64,000 nucleotides of DNA from Uliginosibacterium sp. 31-16 (lineage in GTDB: Bacteria; Pseudomonadota; Gammaproteobacteria; Burkholderiales; Rhodocyclaceae): contig NZ_JAVALZ010000004.1 in assembly GCF_030730865.1 (NCBI RefSeq), positions 1-64,000 of the forward strand, read 5' to 3'. Position 1 is the stretch's first letter. Each line of letters opens with the position of its first letter. A program made the position numbers and the translations under genes. A model generated the notes under the pieces. The model saw only the letters and a list, made by a program, of their open reading frames with translations. It was not told where the DNA came from and made no database searches. This document shows positions 28,083 to 38,481 of this stretch, in pieces.

Positions 28083-30809
28083 ATGAAGCGAATGCTTTTC
28101 AATGCAACGCAGGCCGAGGAACTCCGCGTTGCGATTGTTGATGGTCAGAAACTGATCGACCTCGACATCGAATCGGCCGCCAAGGAACAGCGCAAGAGCA
28201 ACATCTACAAAGGTGTGATCACGCGCATCGAGCCCAGCCTCGAGGCCGCTTTCGTCGATTATGGCGAAGAGCGTCACGGCTTCCTGCCGTTCAAGGAAGT
28301 CTCCCGCTCGTATTTCCGCGAAGGCGCCGACAACCGCGCCTCCATCAAGGAAGCCTTGCGCGAAGGCCAGGAAATCATCGTCCAGGTCGAGAAGGAAGAG
28401 CGTGGCAACAAGGGCGCAGCCCTGACCACCTTCGTTTCACTCGCCGGCCGTTACCTCGTCCTGATGCCGAACAATCCGCGCGGCGGCGGCGTTTCGCGCC
28501 GTGTCGAAGGCGATGATCGTGCCGAATTGCGCGAGATCATGGATGCCTTGGAAGTCCCTGGTGGCATGAGTCTGATTGCCCGCACCGCCGCCATCGGCCG
28601 CACGGCCGAAGAGCTGCAGTGGGACCTGAACTACCTGATGCAACTGTGGGGAGCCATTGATGGGGCTGCCAAGGCACAGAACGGCGCTTTCCTGATCTAT
28701 CAGGAAGGCAGCCTGGTGATCCGCGCAGTGCGTGATTACTTCCACGCAGACATCGGCGAAATCCTCATCGACACCGACGAAATCTACGAGCAGGCCCGCG
28801 CCTTCATGGGCACGGTGATGCCGGCCAATGTAAACCGGGTCAAGCGCTATCACGATGACGTGCCGCTGTTCTCGCGCTTCCAGATCGAACATCAGATCGA
28901 GTCGGCCTATGGCCGTCAGGTGAACCTGCCTTCCGGCGGCGCCGTGGTGATCGACCACACCGAAGCACTGGTCGCAGTCGACGTGAACTCGGGCCGTGCG
29001 ACCCGTGGTTCGGATATCGAAGACACCGCTCTGCGCACCAACCTCGAAGCGGCGGATGAAGTTGCCCGCCAGTTGCGCTTGCGCGACTTGGGCGGCCTGA
29101 TCGTGATCGACTTCATTGACATGGAAAACCCGCGCAACCAGCGTGAGGTCGAAAACCGCCTGCGTGACGCCCTGCGCTACGACCGCGCCCGCGTCCAGAC
29201 GGGCAAGATCAGCCGTTTTGGTCTGCTGGAACTGTCGCGTCAGCGCCTGCGCCCGGCACTGGCCGAAACCAGCTACATCACCTGTCCGCGCTGTACCGGG
29301 ACGGGCCACATCCGCTCCACCGAATCGGCGGCACTGCACATCCTGCGCATCCTCGAAGAAGAGGCCATGAAGGAAAACACCGGCGCCCTGCACACTCAGG
29401 TTCCGGTTGATGTTGCCACCTTCCTGCTCAACGAAAAGCGTGATGACATTGCCAAGATCGAGCTGCGTCACAAGGTCAATCTGCTGATCATCCCGAATCG
29501 CCACCTGGAAACTCCGGCGCACGAAATCGTACGTCTGCGCCACGACCAGCTGAATCTGGAAGACAGCAATGTCCCCAGCTACCGCATGGCAGCAGCCCCC
29601 GCAGAGGCCACTTACACCCCCCCTTCCGCCCAGACCGAAGGCAAGGCCCGCCAGGAAGCCGCCATCAAAGGCGTCACCCCGGAACAGCCTGCGCCGATGG
29701 TTGAACCCCGTGCAGCACGCCCGGCCAAGAATACCGGCGCCGCCGAACCCAGGAAGGGGCTGTTCAGCCGCCTTCTGGATTGGCTCAGCGGTGATGCCGC
29801 GACTCCGGAAGCTCCGGTTCCAGCTGCCGCCAAACCCCGCAACGGCGAGCGTCGTGATGGTCGCCGTCGCGACGAGCAGCGTGGTGAGCGCAAGGGTGGC
29901 CGCAACGCCGAGCAAGGCCAGGCAGGACGCAAGGAAGGCAACAAGCCTCGCGAAGAGCAGGCGACGGGTGAAGCCCGCGCCCGCAATGAGCGTGGCGGCA
30001 ATCGTGGCGAGCGCAATCGTCCGGAACGCGGCGAGAAGCAGGAGCGTAACGAAGCACGTGCCGAGACAAATACCTCCGCAACACCTGCCAAACCACAACG
30101 CGAGCGCGGAGAGCGCAATCAGGAACGACGCGAACGCCAGCCGCAACGCGAAGCCGCGGTAAAAGCCGAGATACAGGAGCAGGTGGTAGCCGCCATTGCT
30201 GTAGAAGAGCCGACTGTTACAAGTAGTGAGGCCGTTGCATCCGAAGCACGTAACGGAGAAGGACGCGAAGGGCGTAACCGACGCAACCGTCGCGGCCGCG
30301 GCCGTGGCGAACGCCGTAACGATGCCGATGCCGTCAACAGCGCGGAAGGCGTTGAAACTGCGGCGCCGGAAGCGACCGAAACCGACGCAGCACCACAGGC
30401 CTCACTGGCGCTGAACGAACCCGTGCTCGCCGCCCCTGTGGCTACCGTAGCAGCGGTCGCCGAGACCATGCCAACAGCCGCCGAAGAAACACCCTCCGTG
30501 GAGACCTCCGCTGCGCCTTATTCTCCAGCCGTGGTGGCTGAAGAAGCCCAGCCTGCGCCGGTCGCCATCCCCCCTGCCCCGATACCCGCGCCAGTAGAGG
30601 CTATCGCGCCCAAGGCGCCACAGATTGATCTGAAGGCGCTCCTGGCTGCAGAAGAGGCTGCTCTGCAGATGGTGGAAACCGTTGCCGGAACCAGCCCGAT
30701 CGCGGCTCCGGCAGAAGAGGCTCCGGTCGTTCGCGCACCGCGCCGCCGCAAAGAGCGCCCGGCGCAAACCGAAGAGCCTCTGCAACAGGTGGAAACTCGA
30801 AACGAGTAA
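28083..30809 (+). CDS. rne: Ribonuclease E
   Basis: RNase E is the main endonuclease of mRNA turnover and rRNA/tRNA processing. The 908-residue protein has an S1 domain ([20 protein letters not shown] near residue 38), the catalytic DNase I-like region with [11 protein letters not shown] and [12 protein letters not shown], and the zinc-link CPRCTGTGH near residue 403. From about residue 500 the chain is low-complexity: an Arg/Glu/Gly-rich RNA-binding stretch, then an Ala/Pro/Glu-rich tail ending in [12 protein letters not shown]. The length and tail fit a degradosome scaffold; partner sites cannot be assigned here. Confidence 0.97.
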   Translation: MKRMLFNATQAEELRVAIVDGQKLIDLDIESAAKEQRKSNIYKGVITRIEPSLEAAFVDYGEERHGFLPFKEVSRSYFREGADNRASIKEALREGQEIIVQVEKEERGNKGAALTTFVSLAGRYLVLMPNNPRGGGVSRRVEGDDRAELREIMDALEVPGGMSLIARTAAIGRTAEELQWDLNYLMQLWGAIDGAAKAQNGAFLIYQEGSLVIRAVRDYFHADIGEILIDTDEIYEQARAFMGTVMPANVNRVKRYHDDVPLFSRFQIEHQIESAYGRQVNLPSGGAVVIDHTEALVAVDVNSGRATRGSDIEDTALRTNLEAADEVARQLRLRDLGGLIVIDFIDMENPRNQREVENRLRDALRYDRARVQTGKISRFGLLELSRQRLRPALAETSYITCPRCTGTGHIRSTESAALHILRILEEEAMKENTGALHTQVPVDVATFLLNEKRDDIAKIELRHKVNLLIIPNRHLETPAHEIVRLRHDQLNLEDSNVPSYRMAAAPAEATYTPPSAQTEGKARQEAAIKGVTPEQPAPMVEPRAARPAKNTGAAEPRKGLFSRLLDWLSGDAATPEAPVPAAAKPRNGERRDGRRRDEQRGERKGGRNAEQGQAGRKEGNKPREEQATGEARARNERGGNRGERNRPERGEKQERNEARAETNTSATPAKPQRERGERNQERRERQPQREAAVKAEIQEQVVAAIAVEEPTVTSSEAVASEARNGEGREGRNRRNRRGRGRGERRNDADAVNSAEGVETAAPEATETDAAPQASLALNEPVLAAPVATVAAVAETMPTAAEETPSVETSAAPYSPAVVAEEAQPAPVAIPPAPIPAPVEAIAPKAPQIDLKALLAAEEAALQMVETVAGTSPIAAPAEEAPVVRAPRRRKERPAQTEEPLQQVETRNE

Positions 30810-30830
30810 GCTCGAGCTGCATCGGAATAC

Positions 30831-30861
30831 AAGCCGTCGTCCGCAAGGATGGCGGCTTTTT
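30831..30861 (+). terminator. Intrinsic terminator of rne
   Basis: AAGCCGTC and GGCGGCTT form a stem (one G-U pair) around a purine-rich loop, followed by five T residues. It begins 22 nt after the rne stop codon. Confidence 0.8.
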
Positions 30862-30881
30862 CATGTGCGGAAAGCAGACGC

Positions 30882-30907
30882 AAAAAAGGCAGGGTCTCCC
30901 CTGCCTT
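30882..30907 (-). terminator. Intrinsic terminator of the cold-shock gene
   Basis: On the minus strand AAGGCAGGG pairs with CCCTGCCTT around a four-base loop and is followed by a run of T. It lies 23 nt after the cold-shock gene stop codon, back to back with the rne terminator. Confidence 0.85.
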
Positions 30908-30929
30908 CGCACATGCTCAGCCATCAAGG

Positions 30930-31133
30930 TTACAGCGGCTTGATCGCTCCAGCCTGCTGACCTTTGGGGCCTTGTTTGATTTCAAACTCGACGCGCTGAC
31001 CTTCCTTGAGCGACTTGAAACCCGAGCCGGAGATTTCCGAGAAATGGGCAAACAGGTCTTCGCCGCCCTGATCCGGGGTGATGAAGCCAAAGCCCTTGGC
31101 GTCGTTGAACCACTTCACAATTCCAGTAGCCAT
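30930..31133 (-). CDS. cspA: Cold-shock protein (CspA family)
   Basis: The 67-residue protein is a single cold-shock domain with both RNA-binding motifs, KGFGFI and DLFAHF, starting [14 protein letters not shown]. It binds single-stranded RNA or DNA and acts as an RNA chaperone. AAGGA precedes the ATG. The 152-nt gap upstream shows no gene and may hold a structured leader; whether expression is cold-induced cannot be told from sequence. Confidence 0.96.
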   Translation of the reverse strand: MATGIVKWFNDAKGFGFITPDQGGEDLFAHFSEISGSGFKSLKEGQRVEFEIKQGPKGQQAGAIKPL

Positions 31134-31285
31134 ACAGCATTCCTTGCAAACAGATAAACAGGGCGCAGCGTTCCGGGTGAAACCTGCAATGTCGGCACAT
31201 GAGCCTCAAGAAGCTCGCGGCTGCCCCGCAAGGTACGCGACAAACTCCACGGCGGCAAGAAAACCCTTACAGCCAATCGGGCATG

Positions 31286-31744
31286 TCAACGCATTTTGAG
31301 AAGGACCTGAATGACTGCCTCACACTGATCCAGTACCTCTTCAAAACCTGCTGGACCGCCATAGTACGGGTCGGCCACATCCATCCCGGCATGGGCTGGG
31401 GAGTGGTTCAGGAAGAGATCAAGCTTGTGTTGGAAACCACTGGGGCATTGCCGTTGCAGATATGCGAGATGCCCTTTATCCATCGCCAGGATCAGATCGA
31501 AATACTCAAAATCACGAGTCTGAACCGGGCGTGCCCGCAATCGCGACAGGTCATAACCACGCTTGATAGCCGCACTTTGGGCGCGCACATCCGGGGCTTC
31601 TCCGGTGTGGTACGAATGGGTCCCTGCCGAATCAAATTCAAACAGATGTGCAAGCCCCTGCTGTGTCGCAAGATGACGAGCGACACCGTCTGCCGTCGGG
31701 GAGCGACAGATGTTGCCTGTGCACACAAACAGGATTTTTTTCAT
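31286..31744 (-). CDS. Low-molecular-weight protein-tyrosine phosphatase
   Basis: The 152-residue protein begins with the P-loop signature LFVCTGNICRSPTADGV (C-x5-R-S) and has the general-acid aspartate region in VADPYYGGPAGFEEVLDQCE. This is the standard LMW-PTP layout. No tyrosine kinase or capsule gene is adjacent, so its substrate is not apparent. It lies 14 nt after uvrB on the same strand. Confidence 0.94.
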   Translation of the reverse strand: MKKILFVCTGNICRSPTADGVARHLATQQGLAHLFEFDSAGTHSYHTGEAPDVRAQSAAIKRGYDLSRLRARPVQTRDFEYFDLILAMDKGHLAYLQRQCPSGFQHKLDLFLNHSPAHAGMDVADPYYGGPAGFEEVLDQCEAVIQVLLKMR

Positions 31745-31758
31745 CGCCTGATCAACGT

Positions 31759-33813
31759 TCAGTGGTGGTCCGCGCCAAAAACCCGCTGCCGCAGTCTGAA
31801 CAGCTCATCACGCGCCGCCGCGGCCTTTTCAAAATCAAGATTGCGGGCATGCTCCTGCATCTCTTTCTCGAGCTGCTTGATGGCGCGTGCCAGGCCTTTC
31901 TCGTCCATCACCGCATAATCCGCCTGGGGCTCGGCAGCAGCACGGCCAGTACGCGGATTGGCCTCACTATCCTGATAAACCCCGTCGATAATGTCCTTGA
32001 TCCGCTTGTTGACCGATTTCGGCACGATACCGTTGGCTTCGTTGAAAGCGATCTGCTTGTTGCGACGCCGCTCCGTTTCTCCTATCGCGGCGCGCATCGA
32101 ATCCGTCATCCGATCGGCATACAGGATGGCGGTGCCGTGCAGGTGACGCGCCGCCCGCCCGATGGTCTGGATCAACGACCGCACCGAACGCAGAAAGCCT
32201 TCCTTGTCTGCGTCCAGAATCGCAACCAGAGAGACCTCGGGGATATCCAGGCCTTCACGCAACAGGTTGATGCCGATCAGCACATCAAACTCACCCAGAC
32301 GCAGGTCGCGAATGATTTCGACACGCTCCACCGTATCAATATCGCTATGCAGATAGCGTACGCGAATGCCGTTTTCAGCCAGATAATCGGTCAGGTCTTC
32401 GGCCATGCGCTTGGTCAGCACAGTCACCAGCACCCGTTCCCCAACAACCACGCGCTTGCGGATTTCCGTCAGCAAATCATCCACCTGCGTCACTGCAGGG
32501 CGCACCTCGATTACGGGGTCAACCAGCCCGGTCGGGCGCACGACCTGCTCCACGACCTGCCCTTGGTGCTGCTCTTCGTAAGCAGCCGGCGTCGCAGAAA
32601 CAAATACGGTCTGCGGCATCAGGCGCTCAAACTCATCAAACTTCAGCGGACGATTATCTGCCGCCGAAGGCAGGCGGAATCCGTACTCAACAAGATTGAG
32701 CTTGCGAGCCTGATCGCCCTTGAACATGCCCCCCACCTGCGGGATGGCTACGTGAGATTCGTCGACAAAGAACAACCCATCCGGCGGCAGGTAATCGATC
32801 AGGGTCGGTGGCGGATCCCCCGGCATGCGACCGGACATATGCCGTGAGTAGTTTTCAATGCCTTTGCAAAAACCCAGTTCCGAAAGCATTTCCAGATCGA
32901 AGCGGGTGCGCTGCTCAATCCGCTGCGCCTCGACCAGTTTGCCGCCTCGCTGATAGAACTCGATGCGCTCGCGCAGCTCTTCCTTGATCTTCTCGATGGC
33001 TTCGACCACCGTCGCACGCGGAGTCACATAATGACTGGACGGAAACACGGTGAAACGCCCGAGCTTCTGCTTCATGTGCCCCGTCAGCGAATCAAACAGG
33101 GTCAGATGTTCGATTTCATCGTCAAAAAGCTCGATGCGCAAAGCCAGCTCGGCACTTTCAGCCGGAAACACATCGATCACATCACCCCGCACACGAAAAC
33201 ACCCGCGCTGAAAATCCACATCATTGCGGTCGTACTGCATGGCGACCAAGCGCTGCAGCACATCACGCTGAGGCATTTTTTCGCCTTCGCGCAGATGCAG
33301 GATCATGCTGTGGTAATCCACCGGATCGCCGATCCCGTAGATGCACGACACGGTTGCCACGATCACCACATCACGCCGTTCCAGCAGGCTCTTGGTGGCC
33401 GACAGGCGCATCTGCTCGATGTGTTCATTGATCGACGAATCCTTTTCGATGAACAGATCACGCGAGGGCACGTATGCCTCGGGTTGGTAGTAGTCGTAAT
33501 AGGAAACAAAATACTCGACCGCATTCTCGGGAAAGAACTCACGGAATTCGGCATACAGCTGCGCTGCCAGGGTCTTGTTCGGCGCCAGCACCAGAGCCGG
33601 CCGGCCGCAGCGGGCGATCACGTTAGCCATGGTGTAGGTCTTGCCCGAGCCGGTCACGCCGAGCAAGGTCTGGAACATCAGACCATCCTGGATACCTTCA
33701 GTCAGCAGTTCAATCGCTGCAGGCTGATCCCCCGCAGGAGGAAAAGGCTGATGCAAGCGAAAGGGGCTGCCCGGAAAGGACACAATCGTGGGGGAGGCTG
33801 GGGTGTCGGCCAT
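31759..33813 (-). CDS. uvrB: Excinuclease ABC subunit B
   Basis: UvrB is the damage-verifying helicase-like subunit of nucleotide excision repair. It shows [15 protein letters not shown] (Walker A), the beta-hairpin region with [22 protein letters not shown] (motif II), QTIGRAARH (motif VI) and a C-terminal UVR domain ([20 protein letters not shown]). I set the start at ATG 33813 (684 aa), where family members begin; the frame is open upstream for 95 more codons that overlap the divergent aminotransferase gene. Confidence 0.97.
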   Translation of the reverse strand: MADTPASPTIVSFPGSPFRLHQPFPPAGDQPAAIELLTEGIQDGLMFQTLLGVTGSGKTYTMANVIARCGRPALVLAPNKTLAAQLYAEFREFFPENAVEYFVSYYDYYQPEAYVPSRDLFIEKDSSINEHIEQMRLSATKSLLERRDVVIVATVSCIYGIGDPVDYHSMILHLREGEKMPQRDVLQRLVAMQYDRNDVDFQRGCFRVRGDVIDVFPAESAELALRIELFDDEIEHLTLFDSLTGHMKQKLGRFTVFPSSHYVTPRATVVEAIEKIKEELRERIEFYQRGGKLVEAQRIEQRTRFDLEMLSELGFCKGIENYSRHMSGRMPGDPPPTLIDYLPPDGLFFVDESHVAIPQVGGMFKGDQARKLNLVEYGFRLPSAADNRPLKFDEFERLMPQTVFVSATPAAYEEQHQGQVVEQVVRPTGLVDPVIEVRPAVTQVDDLLTEIRKRVVVGERVLVTVLTKRMAEDLTDYLAENGIRVRYLHSDIDTVERVEIIRDLRLGEFDVLIGINLLREGLDIPEVSLVAILDADKEGFLRSVRSLIQTIGRAARHLHGTAILYADRMTDSMRAAIGETERRRNKQIAFNEANGIVPKSVNKRIKDIIDGVYQDSEANPRTGRAAAEPQADYAVMDEKGLARAIKQLEKEMQEHARNLDFEKAAAARDELFRLRQRVFGADHH

Positions 33814-33937
33814 GATAAAATATTGTTTTTCAAGGACTGCGTCGTCAACTTTTGAAGACGACCGATCGTTGATTATTGCGGATTTCCTGTCTCGAAGCGA
33901 CCTGATTTCGAGGCCTTTCACTGAAACTGGAGCACTC

Positions 33938-35143
33938 ATGAGTTCGTCGATTTTTGCCGCCGTCGAAATGGCCCCGCGTGACCCGATTCTGGGTTTGAAC
34001 GAAGCATTCAATGCCGATACCCGCAGCACCAAGGTGAATCTCGGCGTAGGCGTGTACTTCACTGACGAAGGCAAGATCCCGCTGCTTGGAGCAGTCAAGG
34101 CCGCTGAAAAGGCCCGTCTGGAAGCTGCACCCGCGCGGGGCTACCAGCCCATCGAAGGCCTGGCCGCCTACAACACAGCCGTTGCCGCCCTGCTGTTTGG
34201 CAAGGAGTCGCCGCTGGTCACCGAAGGCAAGACCATCACGGTCGAAGCGCTGGGCGGCACTGGCGCGCTCAAGGTCGGCGCAGACTACCTCAAGCGCCTG
34301 CTGCCGCAGGCCAAGGTGTATATCTCGGACCCGAGCTGGGAAAATCACCGCGCCCTGTTCGAATCAGCCGGCTTCACGGTTGAAAACTACCCCTACTACG
34401 ATGCAGCCACACGTGGCGTGAACTTCGCCGGGATGAAGGCCTGCCTGTCCAGCCTGCCCGCTGGCTCGATCATCATCCTGCACGCCTGCTGTCACAACCC
34501 GACGGGCGCCGACATGACGGACGCTCAATGGGCAGAAGTCGTCAATGCATGCCGGGATCGCGGTCTGATCCCCTTCCTGGACATGGCCTATCAAGGCTTT
34601 GCTGACGGCATCGACGCTGACGCTGTCGCCGTGCGCGCTTTCGCCGCTTCCGGCCTGCAATTCTTCATCTCCAGCTCCTTCTCGAAGTCCTTCTCGCTCT
34701 ACGGCGAACGCGTCGGTGCACTGACCGTCGTTTGTGCCAGCAAGGAAGAAACCGGCCGCGTGATGTCACAAGTCAAACGCGTCGTACGCACCAACTACTC
34801 CAACCCGCCGACCCATGGCGGCGCGATCGTGGCGGCAGTACTGGCCTCACCCGAACTGCGTCAGCAATGGGAGGACGAATTGGCCGGCATGCGCGTGCGC
34901 ATCCGTGCCATGCGCACCAGTCTTGTTGAAAAGCTCGCTGCACGTGGCGTAGCGCAAGATTTCGGTTTCGTGACCAAACAGCGCGGGATGTTCAGCTACA
35001 CCGGTCTCACGGCAGAACAGGTTGAGCGCCTGAAGAACGAATTCGGCATCTACGCAGTGTCAACGGGCCGTATCTGCCTGGCCGCGCTGAACACCAAAAA
35101 CATCGACTATGTTGCCGATGCCATTGCCGCCGTGCTGAAGTAA
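33938..35143 (+). CDS. tyrB: Aromatic-amino-acid/aspartate aminotransferase
   Basis: This 401-residue class I PLP aminotransferase transfers amino groups between aspartate or aromatic amino acids and 2-oxoglutarate. The PLP lysine lies in [32 protein letters not shown] and the C-terminal [17 protein letters not shown] are also typical. Start ATG 33938 has GGAG at 6-nt spacing and gives the usual N-terminus ([20 protein letters not shown]). The uvrB-tyrB divergent pair is common in betaproteobacteria. AspC versus TyrB specificity cannot be settled by eye. Confidence 0.92.
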   Translation: MSSSIFAAVEMAPRDPILGLNEAFNADTRSTKVNLGVGVYFTDEGKIPLLGAVKAAEKARLEAAPARGYQPIEGLAAYNTAVAALLFGKESPLVTEGKTITVEALGGTGALKVGADYLKRLLPQAKVYISDPSWENHRALFESAGFTVENYPYYDAATRGVNFAGMKACLSSLPAGSIIILHACCHNPTGADMTDAQWAEVVNACRDRGLIPFLDMAYQGFADGIDADAVAVRAFAASGLQFFISSSFSKSFSLYGERVGALTVVCASKEETGRVMSQVKRVVRTNYSNPPTHGGAIVAAVLASPELRQQWEDELAGMRVRIRAMRTSLVEKLAARGVAQDFGFVTKQRGMFSYTGLTAEQVERLKNEFGIYAVSTGRICLAALNTKNIDYVADAIAAVLK

Positions 35144-35160
35144 GCCTGCTTCGCGCAACA

Positions 35161-35192
35161 AAAAGCCCGGTCAATGCTGACCGGGCTTTTTT
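35161..35192 (+). terminator. Intrinsic terminator after the aminotransferase gene
   Basis: AAAAGCCCGGTCA and TGACCGGGCTTTT form a 13-bp perfect stem with a four-base loop and a T-run on either strand, so it can work in both directions. It starts 18 nt after the stop codon. Confidence 0.92.
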
Positions 35193-35202
35193 ACGGCCCA
35201 TG

Positions 35203-35315
35203 CCCGAAGAGCAGCGTGGGGCGGACATCTTCGGCAGATCGCCCTGAGGACAAAGACGGGAAGTACATCTAAAGAGCACGACCCCGAAGAACGAGGCGGG
35301 AAGCGGCTCTTCAGC
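35203..35315. repeat. Three-unit 40-bp-period intergenic element, copy 3
   Basis: Right arms TCTTCGG, TCTAAAG and TCTTCAG begin at 35228, 35268 and 35308, again 40 bp apart. Unit 1 pairs CCGAAGA with TCTTCGG across 17 nt, and unit 3 pairs CGAAGA with TCTTC(A)G across 17 nt. In unit 1 both arms carry the compensating C-G pair. The element lies between a bidirectional terminator and the stop codon of the thioredoxin-like gene, which it abuts. Confidence 0.82.
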
Positions 35316-35696
35316 CTACCCGGGCAGCCGTGAGCGGATATCCGCCACCCCTTGCCAGGCGCGTCGTTCGGCATTGCCAGCCACGTACGCCGCCGACTCC
35401 GCCTCGCTCTGCAGCAAATAGGTGGCGATCAGGCGCTCCAGCAGATGATGCTGCGGCAGCATCGGGCCACAGAACAAGACCTGAGAACCACGCTGAATCA
35501 CGACTGTCGGGAAATTCTCAACGTCCAGATCATCCACAACCTCGGACTGATCTTCCACGTCAACCCAGACAAAACCTACATCCGGAAAGCGTGCCTGCAA
35601 GGCATCAAACCCTGCGCGATATTCACGACAGGTGCCACACCAGGCAGCACAGAGGCAGGAGACCAGAAATTCAGCCTCGCGAGCAAGAAACGACAC
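35316..35696 (-). CDS. Thioredoxin-like protein
   Basis: The 126-residue protein has a thioredoxin active site C-x2-W-C-x2-C (CAAWCGTCREY near residue 16) with WCGTC instead of WCGPC, and the cis-Pro loop in VENFPTVVI. No signal peptide is seen, so it is probably cytoplasmic. The start is GTG, with AAGGG 7 nt upstream. A C-terminal extension (about residues 100-126) is not part of the thioredoxin fold. It follows the AsmA-like gene on the same strand by 60 nt. Confidence 0.85.
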   Translation of the reverse strand: MSFLAREAEFLVSCLCAAWCGTCREYRAGFDALQARFPDVGFVWVDVEDQSEVVDDLDVENFPTVVIQRGSQVLFCGPMLPQHHLLERLIATYLLQSEAESAAYVAGNAERRAWQGVADIRSRLPG

Positions 35697-35756
35697 GACA
35701 AAACCCTTCAGGACGATCCGGGCAGAGCCCGGATCAGGCCTGCTTCAGACACGATA

Positions 35757-36941
35757 CTACCGTGTGCTCATGGTCGGCGCATCGACCTTGCCCGACAACT
35801 CGAAACTGCGCGACACGTTCTCACCGCCCGGCAAGGTCAGCGACCCATGCACCACGCCCTTCAATCTGCCATCCTGCTGCACAGAAAAAGAACTTGAACC
35901 ACGCAGAGCCCCCGAGGTAAGCCCCTGGAAGTCGGCCTGCGCCGGCTCTCCGGTACGCCCTCCGAACTTGCCACTCAAGCTGTCAAACCTGATCAGCCCC
36001 CCGCCAACCACACCAGAACCGCTGCGACGCATCCCTTCGAGCAGACCGAAGCGATCAAGTGAGCCATTCTTGATGGTATAGGTGCCATTGACCGCAACAG
36101 AAGAGGCCAGTCCCTCAAAGCTGTCGGCCGACGCATCCAGTTTGAAAGACCCGCTCAAAAGACCATCCACGGTACTGCGCGGATAGAGTCTATTGATGAC
36201 ATCCCGCGCGCGCAGGCTTTCCATCTTAATCTCACCTTCGAGCAGAAGCTTGCCTGCAGACACCATATGCAGCATGCCACTAACCGAACCGCCATCACCA
36301 TTCGCTCCGATCTTGTCGATCAGCAGGTTGTCATCTGTAATCTCGCCCTGGGCAACGACACTATCAAAACTGAATCCGGGCAGCACGGGCCACTTCAAAG
36401 CACCTGACTGAACCAGCACTGCCAGCTTGCCACCCTCGCGCGGAGAAAGCTCCAGATTGATCCCGCCCTCATACTTGATCTTGATGATGCTGAGCGCCCC
36501 ATCGGGGGCAAAACGCATTTCCCCCCCCGGCAGAAGCAAAGGACTCGTCCCGAACAGCAGTTTGAGACTGGTAAATTCCAGTCTCGTCACCTTGCGCGTA
36601 GACGGGCCATCAACCAGGCCCAGTCGGGCCAGCGAACTGGGGCGTGCAACAACCTCACCGGCCTCCACCCGAACACGTGACATACGGAATTTGGTGATCC
36701 AGTCGGCCCAGTCAGGAGTAACCCAAGCCCGTTCCACCTCAATCGGTGTTGCAGTCTGAACCTTGAGCTTGCTCAGCTCAACAGCCACCCCGCCCTTGAT
36801 TGCATACTCTTGGCTGGCAAATTCAACAGGAAGACCCAGCCAGGTTTCTTTCTTTTCTACGGCGCCATGTGCGACTACCGGCAAAAATGCCAGCACACAC
36901 AAGACCGGGGCAACACACAAAGACTGCAGGGTACGTGGCAT
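35757..36941 (-). CDS. AsmA-like periplasmic or envelope protein
   Basis: The 394-residue protein begins with a signal peptide (MPRTLQSLCVAPVLCVLAFLPVVAHG). The rest is rich in beta-strands with repeating 'GSFKLDASADSFEGLASSV'-type segments, as in the AsmA C-terminal region (LLSGSFKLDA, IKNGSLDRFGLLEG, GGGLIRFDSLSGKFG). AsmA-like proteins act in the envelope, some as lipid-transfer bridges. The start at 36941 has CGGAG 9 nt upstream; an earlier ATG lies before that signal. Function is inference from fold-like features only. Confidence 0.65.
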   Translation of the reverse strand: MPRTLQSLCVAPVLCVLAFLPVVAHGAVEKKETWLGLPVEFASQEYAIKGGVAVELSKLKVQTATPIEVERAWVTPDWADWITKFRMSRVRVEAGEVVARPSSLARLGLVDGPSTRKVTRLEFTSLKLLFGTSPLLLPGGEMRFAPDGALSIIKIKYEGGINLELSPREGGKLAVLVQSGALKWPVLPGFSFDSVVAQGEITDDNLLIDKIGANGDGGSVSGMLHMVSAGKLLLEGEIKMESLRARDVINRLYPRSTVDGLLSGSFKLDASADSFEGLASSVAVNGTYTIKNGSLDRFGLLEGMRRSGSGVVGGGLIRFDSLSGKFGGRTGEPAQADFQGLTSGALRGSSSFSVQQDGRLKGVVHGSLTLPGGENVSRSFELSGKVDAPTMSTR

Positions 36942-37030
36942 CACGAGTATCTCCGGAAACATTTATTACCGATGCGCAGCAAGCTGATCAGGCCACTTCA
37001 TCGAAAGACAGCAAAATTAACTCAAAAATC

Positions 37031-37059
37031 TTGACACAATCAACAGCCATATCTATTAT
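37031..37059 (+). promoter_or_regulatory. Sigma-70 promoter of tRNA-Asn
   Basis: TTGACA (37031-37036), 17-nt spacer, TATTAT (37054-37059), one base from consensus. The tRNA begins 14 nt after the -10 box. This is a strong match. Confidence 0.85.
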
Positions 37060-37072
37060 TCGGCCTCTCGAT

Positions 37073-37148
37073 TCCCCGATAGCTCAGTTGGTAGAGCGCC
37101 GGACTGTTAATCCGTAGGTCCCTGGTTCGAGCCCAGGTCGGGGAGCCA
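37073..37148 (+). tRNA. tRNA-Asn (anticodon GTT), island attachment gene
   Basis: A complete 76-nt cloverleaf with acceptor TCCCCGA/TCGGGGA, anticodon GTT, discriminator G and encoded CCA. Its 3' half is duplicated 6.3 kb downstream at 43387, which shows that an element integrated here. The gene itself stays intact because the element restores its 3' end. Confidence 0.98.
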
Positions 37149-37151
37149 AAT
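37104..37151. repeat. Left attachment repeat (within tRNA-Asn)
   Basis: This 48-bp segment runs from the anticodon loop of tRNA-Asn through its CCA end to three flanking bases and is identical to 43387-43434. The bases just outside differ (A against G to the left, T against C to the right), which fixes the repeat ends. Confidence 0.95.
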
Positions 37152-37156
37152 TTAGG

Positions 37157-37185
37157 AAGGGTCTAGCCGCAAGGCTAGGCCCTTT
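37157..37185 (+). terminator. Element-borne hairpin terminator for tRNA-Asn
   Basis: AAGGGTCTAGCC (37157-37168), GCAA tetraloop, GGCTAGGCCCTT (37173-37184), with one G-T mismatch pair, followed by TTCAGC. It starts 9 nt after the tRNA and lies inside the mobile element. The original tRNA terminator is now at 43437. The integrase stop codon falls in this hairpin. Confidence 0.75.
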
Positions 37186-38239
37186 CAGCTTTCTGCCGTG
37201 ACAAAAACGTGACGAGTTCGACCACGTTTTCATCTTCCCGCCTTCGCTCAATCCTTGCTGCAGCACTCTTCAGGTTCTCCGTAGCAAACTTGGCGTAGCG
37301 GTCGACCATGGTACGGGATTTCCACCCCCCCAAGTCCTTCAACTCGTCGCAGCTAGTGCCCGCCTGTCGGTGCCACGAAGCCCAAGTGTGCCTAAGGTCA
37401 TGAAAACGGAAGTCTTCAATCCCGGCTTTCTTGAGAGCACCTAGCCAAGCGGTGTTCGTTACCTGAAACACAATCGGCTTGCCCCGGTAAGTAAAGCAGT
37501 ACCGGTCATGCTTGCCGACCTGTTCCTTGAGTACCTCAACAGCGTCTGTATTCAGCGGCACGCCTCGCGGCGTTCCATTCTTGGTATGGTCAAGCCAAGC
37601 GGTTTTGCGCTGCAAATCCACCCGCTCCCACTCCAAGTCGGTAATCTCTCGCGCCCGACAACCTGTCGCCAAGGCAAAGCGCACCAACGCCGCCAGATGA
37701 TCCGGACAGGCCTTAACCAGCCTGTCAGCCTCCGTTTGCGTCAGCCACCTGTCCCGTTCGACTTCTCCGGGCAATAAGCGAATCTTCGGGATGCTGTCGA
37801 TCCACTGCCATTCATCCCGCGCCATCCGCAGCAAGCTGCGAATCAACGACAGGTAGCGATTGACTGTCGCAGGTTTGTTGCCGCGTTTCATCTGCCGCTG
37901 CACGACCTGCCACACCACATCCCCGTTGATCTGGTTCAGTGTGAGGTCGCCCAGCAAGTAGTCCAGTTCGCGGCAAATCCGCTGCACATCCTTGAAACTG
38001 CGAAGACTCGCCTTGATCGAGAGATACCGCACCACTGCTTCTTGCCATGTACGCGGGGGTTTGATTCCGAAATGCTCGGCCTTGTATGCGTCCAGCGTAA
38101 GCTTGGCTAACAAGGCTTCTGCTTCTTCTCGGCTTTCAGTCCCAGCGCTCTGGCGTATGCGCTTTCCATTTGGAAGCGTGGCATTGATCCACCAGAACCG
38201 GGAATCCGGTCGCCGGTAGATACCGGTTTCACGGGCCAT
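37175..38239 (-). CDS. int: Tyrosine-type site-specific integrase
   Basis: The 354-residue protein has an N-terminal arm-binding part ([29 protein letters not shown]), a SAM-like core-binding domain and the catalytic domain with arginine in [15 protein letters not shown]-x2-R-H in [12 protein letters not shown], and the tyrosine nucleophile in [18 protein letters not shown] 38239 has AAAGGAG 8 nt upstream. It ends 24 nt from the attachment repeat, as expected for an enzyme that recombines tRNA-Asn with the element. Confidence 0.95.
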   Translation of the reverse strand: MARETGIYRRPDSRFWWINATLPNGKRIRQSAGTESREEAEALLAKLTLDAYKAEHFGIKPPRTWQEAVVRYLSIKASLRSFKDVQRICRELDYLLGDLTLNQINGDVVWQVVQRQMKRGNKPATVNRYLSLIRSLLRMARDEWQWIDSIPKIRLLPGEVERDRWLTQTEADRLVKACPDHLAALVRFALATGCRAREITDLEWERVDLQRKTAWLDHTKNGTPRGVPLNTDAVEVLKEQVGKHDRYCFTYRGKPIVFQVTNTAWLGALKKAGIEDFRFHDLRHTWASWHRQAGTSCDELKDLGGWKSRTMVDRYAKFATENLKSAAARIERRREDENVVELVTFLSRQKAERA

Positions 38240-38481
38240 ATCGATAACTCCTTTCCGGCCCGCCCTCTAGCCTTATAGTCGTCAAGCCATGCGTCAAGGT
38301 CAAGCTTGTCGAACACGCAGCGACGACCCAAGCGCAACGCAGGGATGCCCAACTCCATGAGCAAGGTGACGCCGATCCCCAGATATTCGGCGGCTTGCTC
38401 CCTTGTCAGGCATCGCACAGCAGGCAGGGGCAGGCCTTGTTCTGGCTCACCAGCCGCCACGGCTCTGCTTCCGGTACTCAC
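38107..38481 (-). CDS. Helix-turn-helix protein, excisionase/AlpA-like
   Basis: The core [19 protein letters not shown] and [20 protein letters not shown] (residues about 22-66) is the MerR-like winged HTH common in excisionases and AlpA regulators. The likely start is GTG 38481, with GGAGG about 8 nt upstream, giving 124 residues. It begins 35 nt inside rep and its C-terminal tail overlaps the integrase start by 133 nt in another frame. A role in excision direction or int control is inference. Confidence 0.75.
   Translation of the reverse strand: MSTGSRAVAAGEPEQGLPLPAVRCLTREQAAEYLGIGVTLLMELGIPALRLGRRCVFDKLDLDAWLDDYKARGRAGKELSIWPVKPVSTGDRIPGSGGSMPRFQMESAYARALGLKAEKKQKPC

Noticed and set aside
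28437-30146. Open frame antisense to rne
   Set aside because: No start signal or domains; the rne frame has clear S1 and catalytic motifs.
33814-33937. LexA box in the uvrB-tyrB intergenic region
   Set aside because: A CTG spaced from another CTG is present, but not the CTG-N10-CAG palindrome.
33814-34098. N-terminal extension of UvrB by 95 codons
   Set aside because: It overlaps the divergent aminotransferase start and no UvrB protein has such an extension; ATG 33813 gives the normal length.
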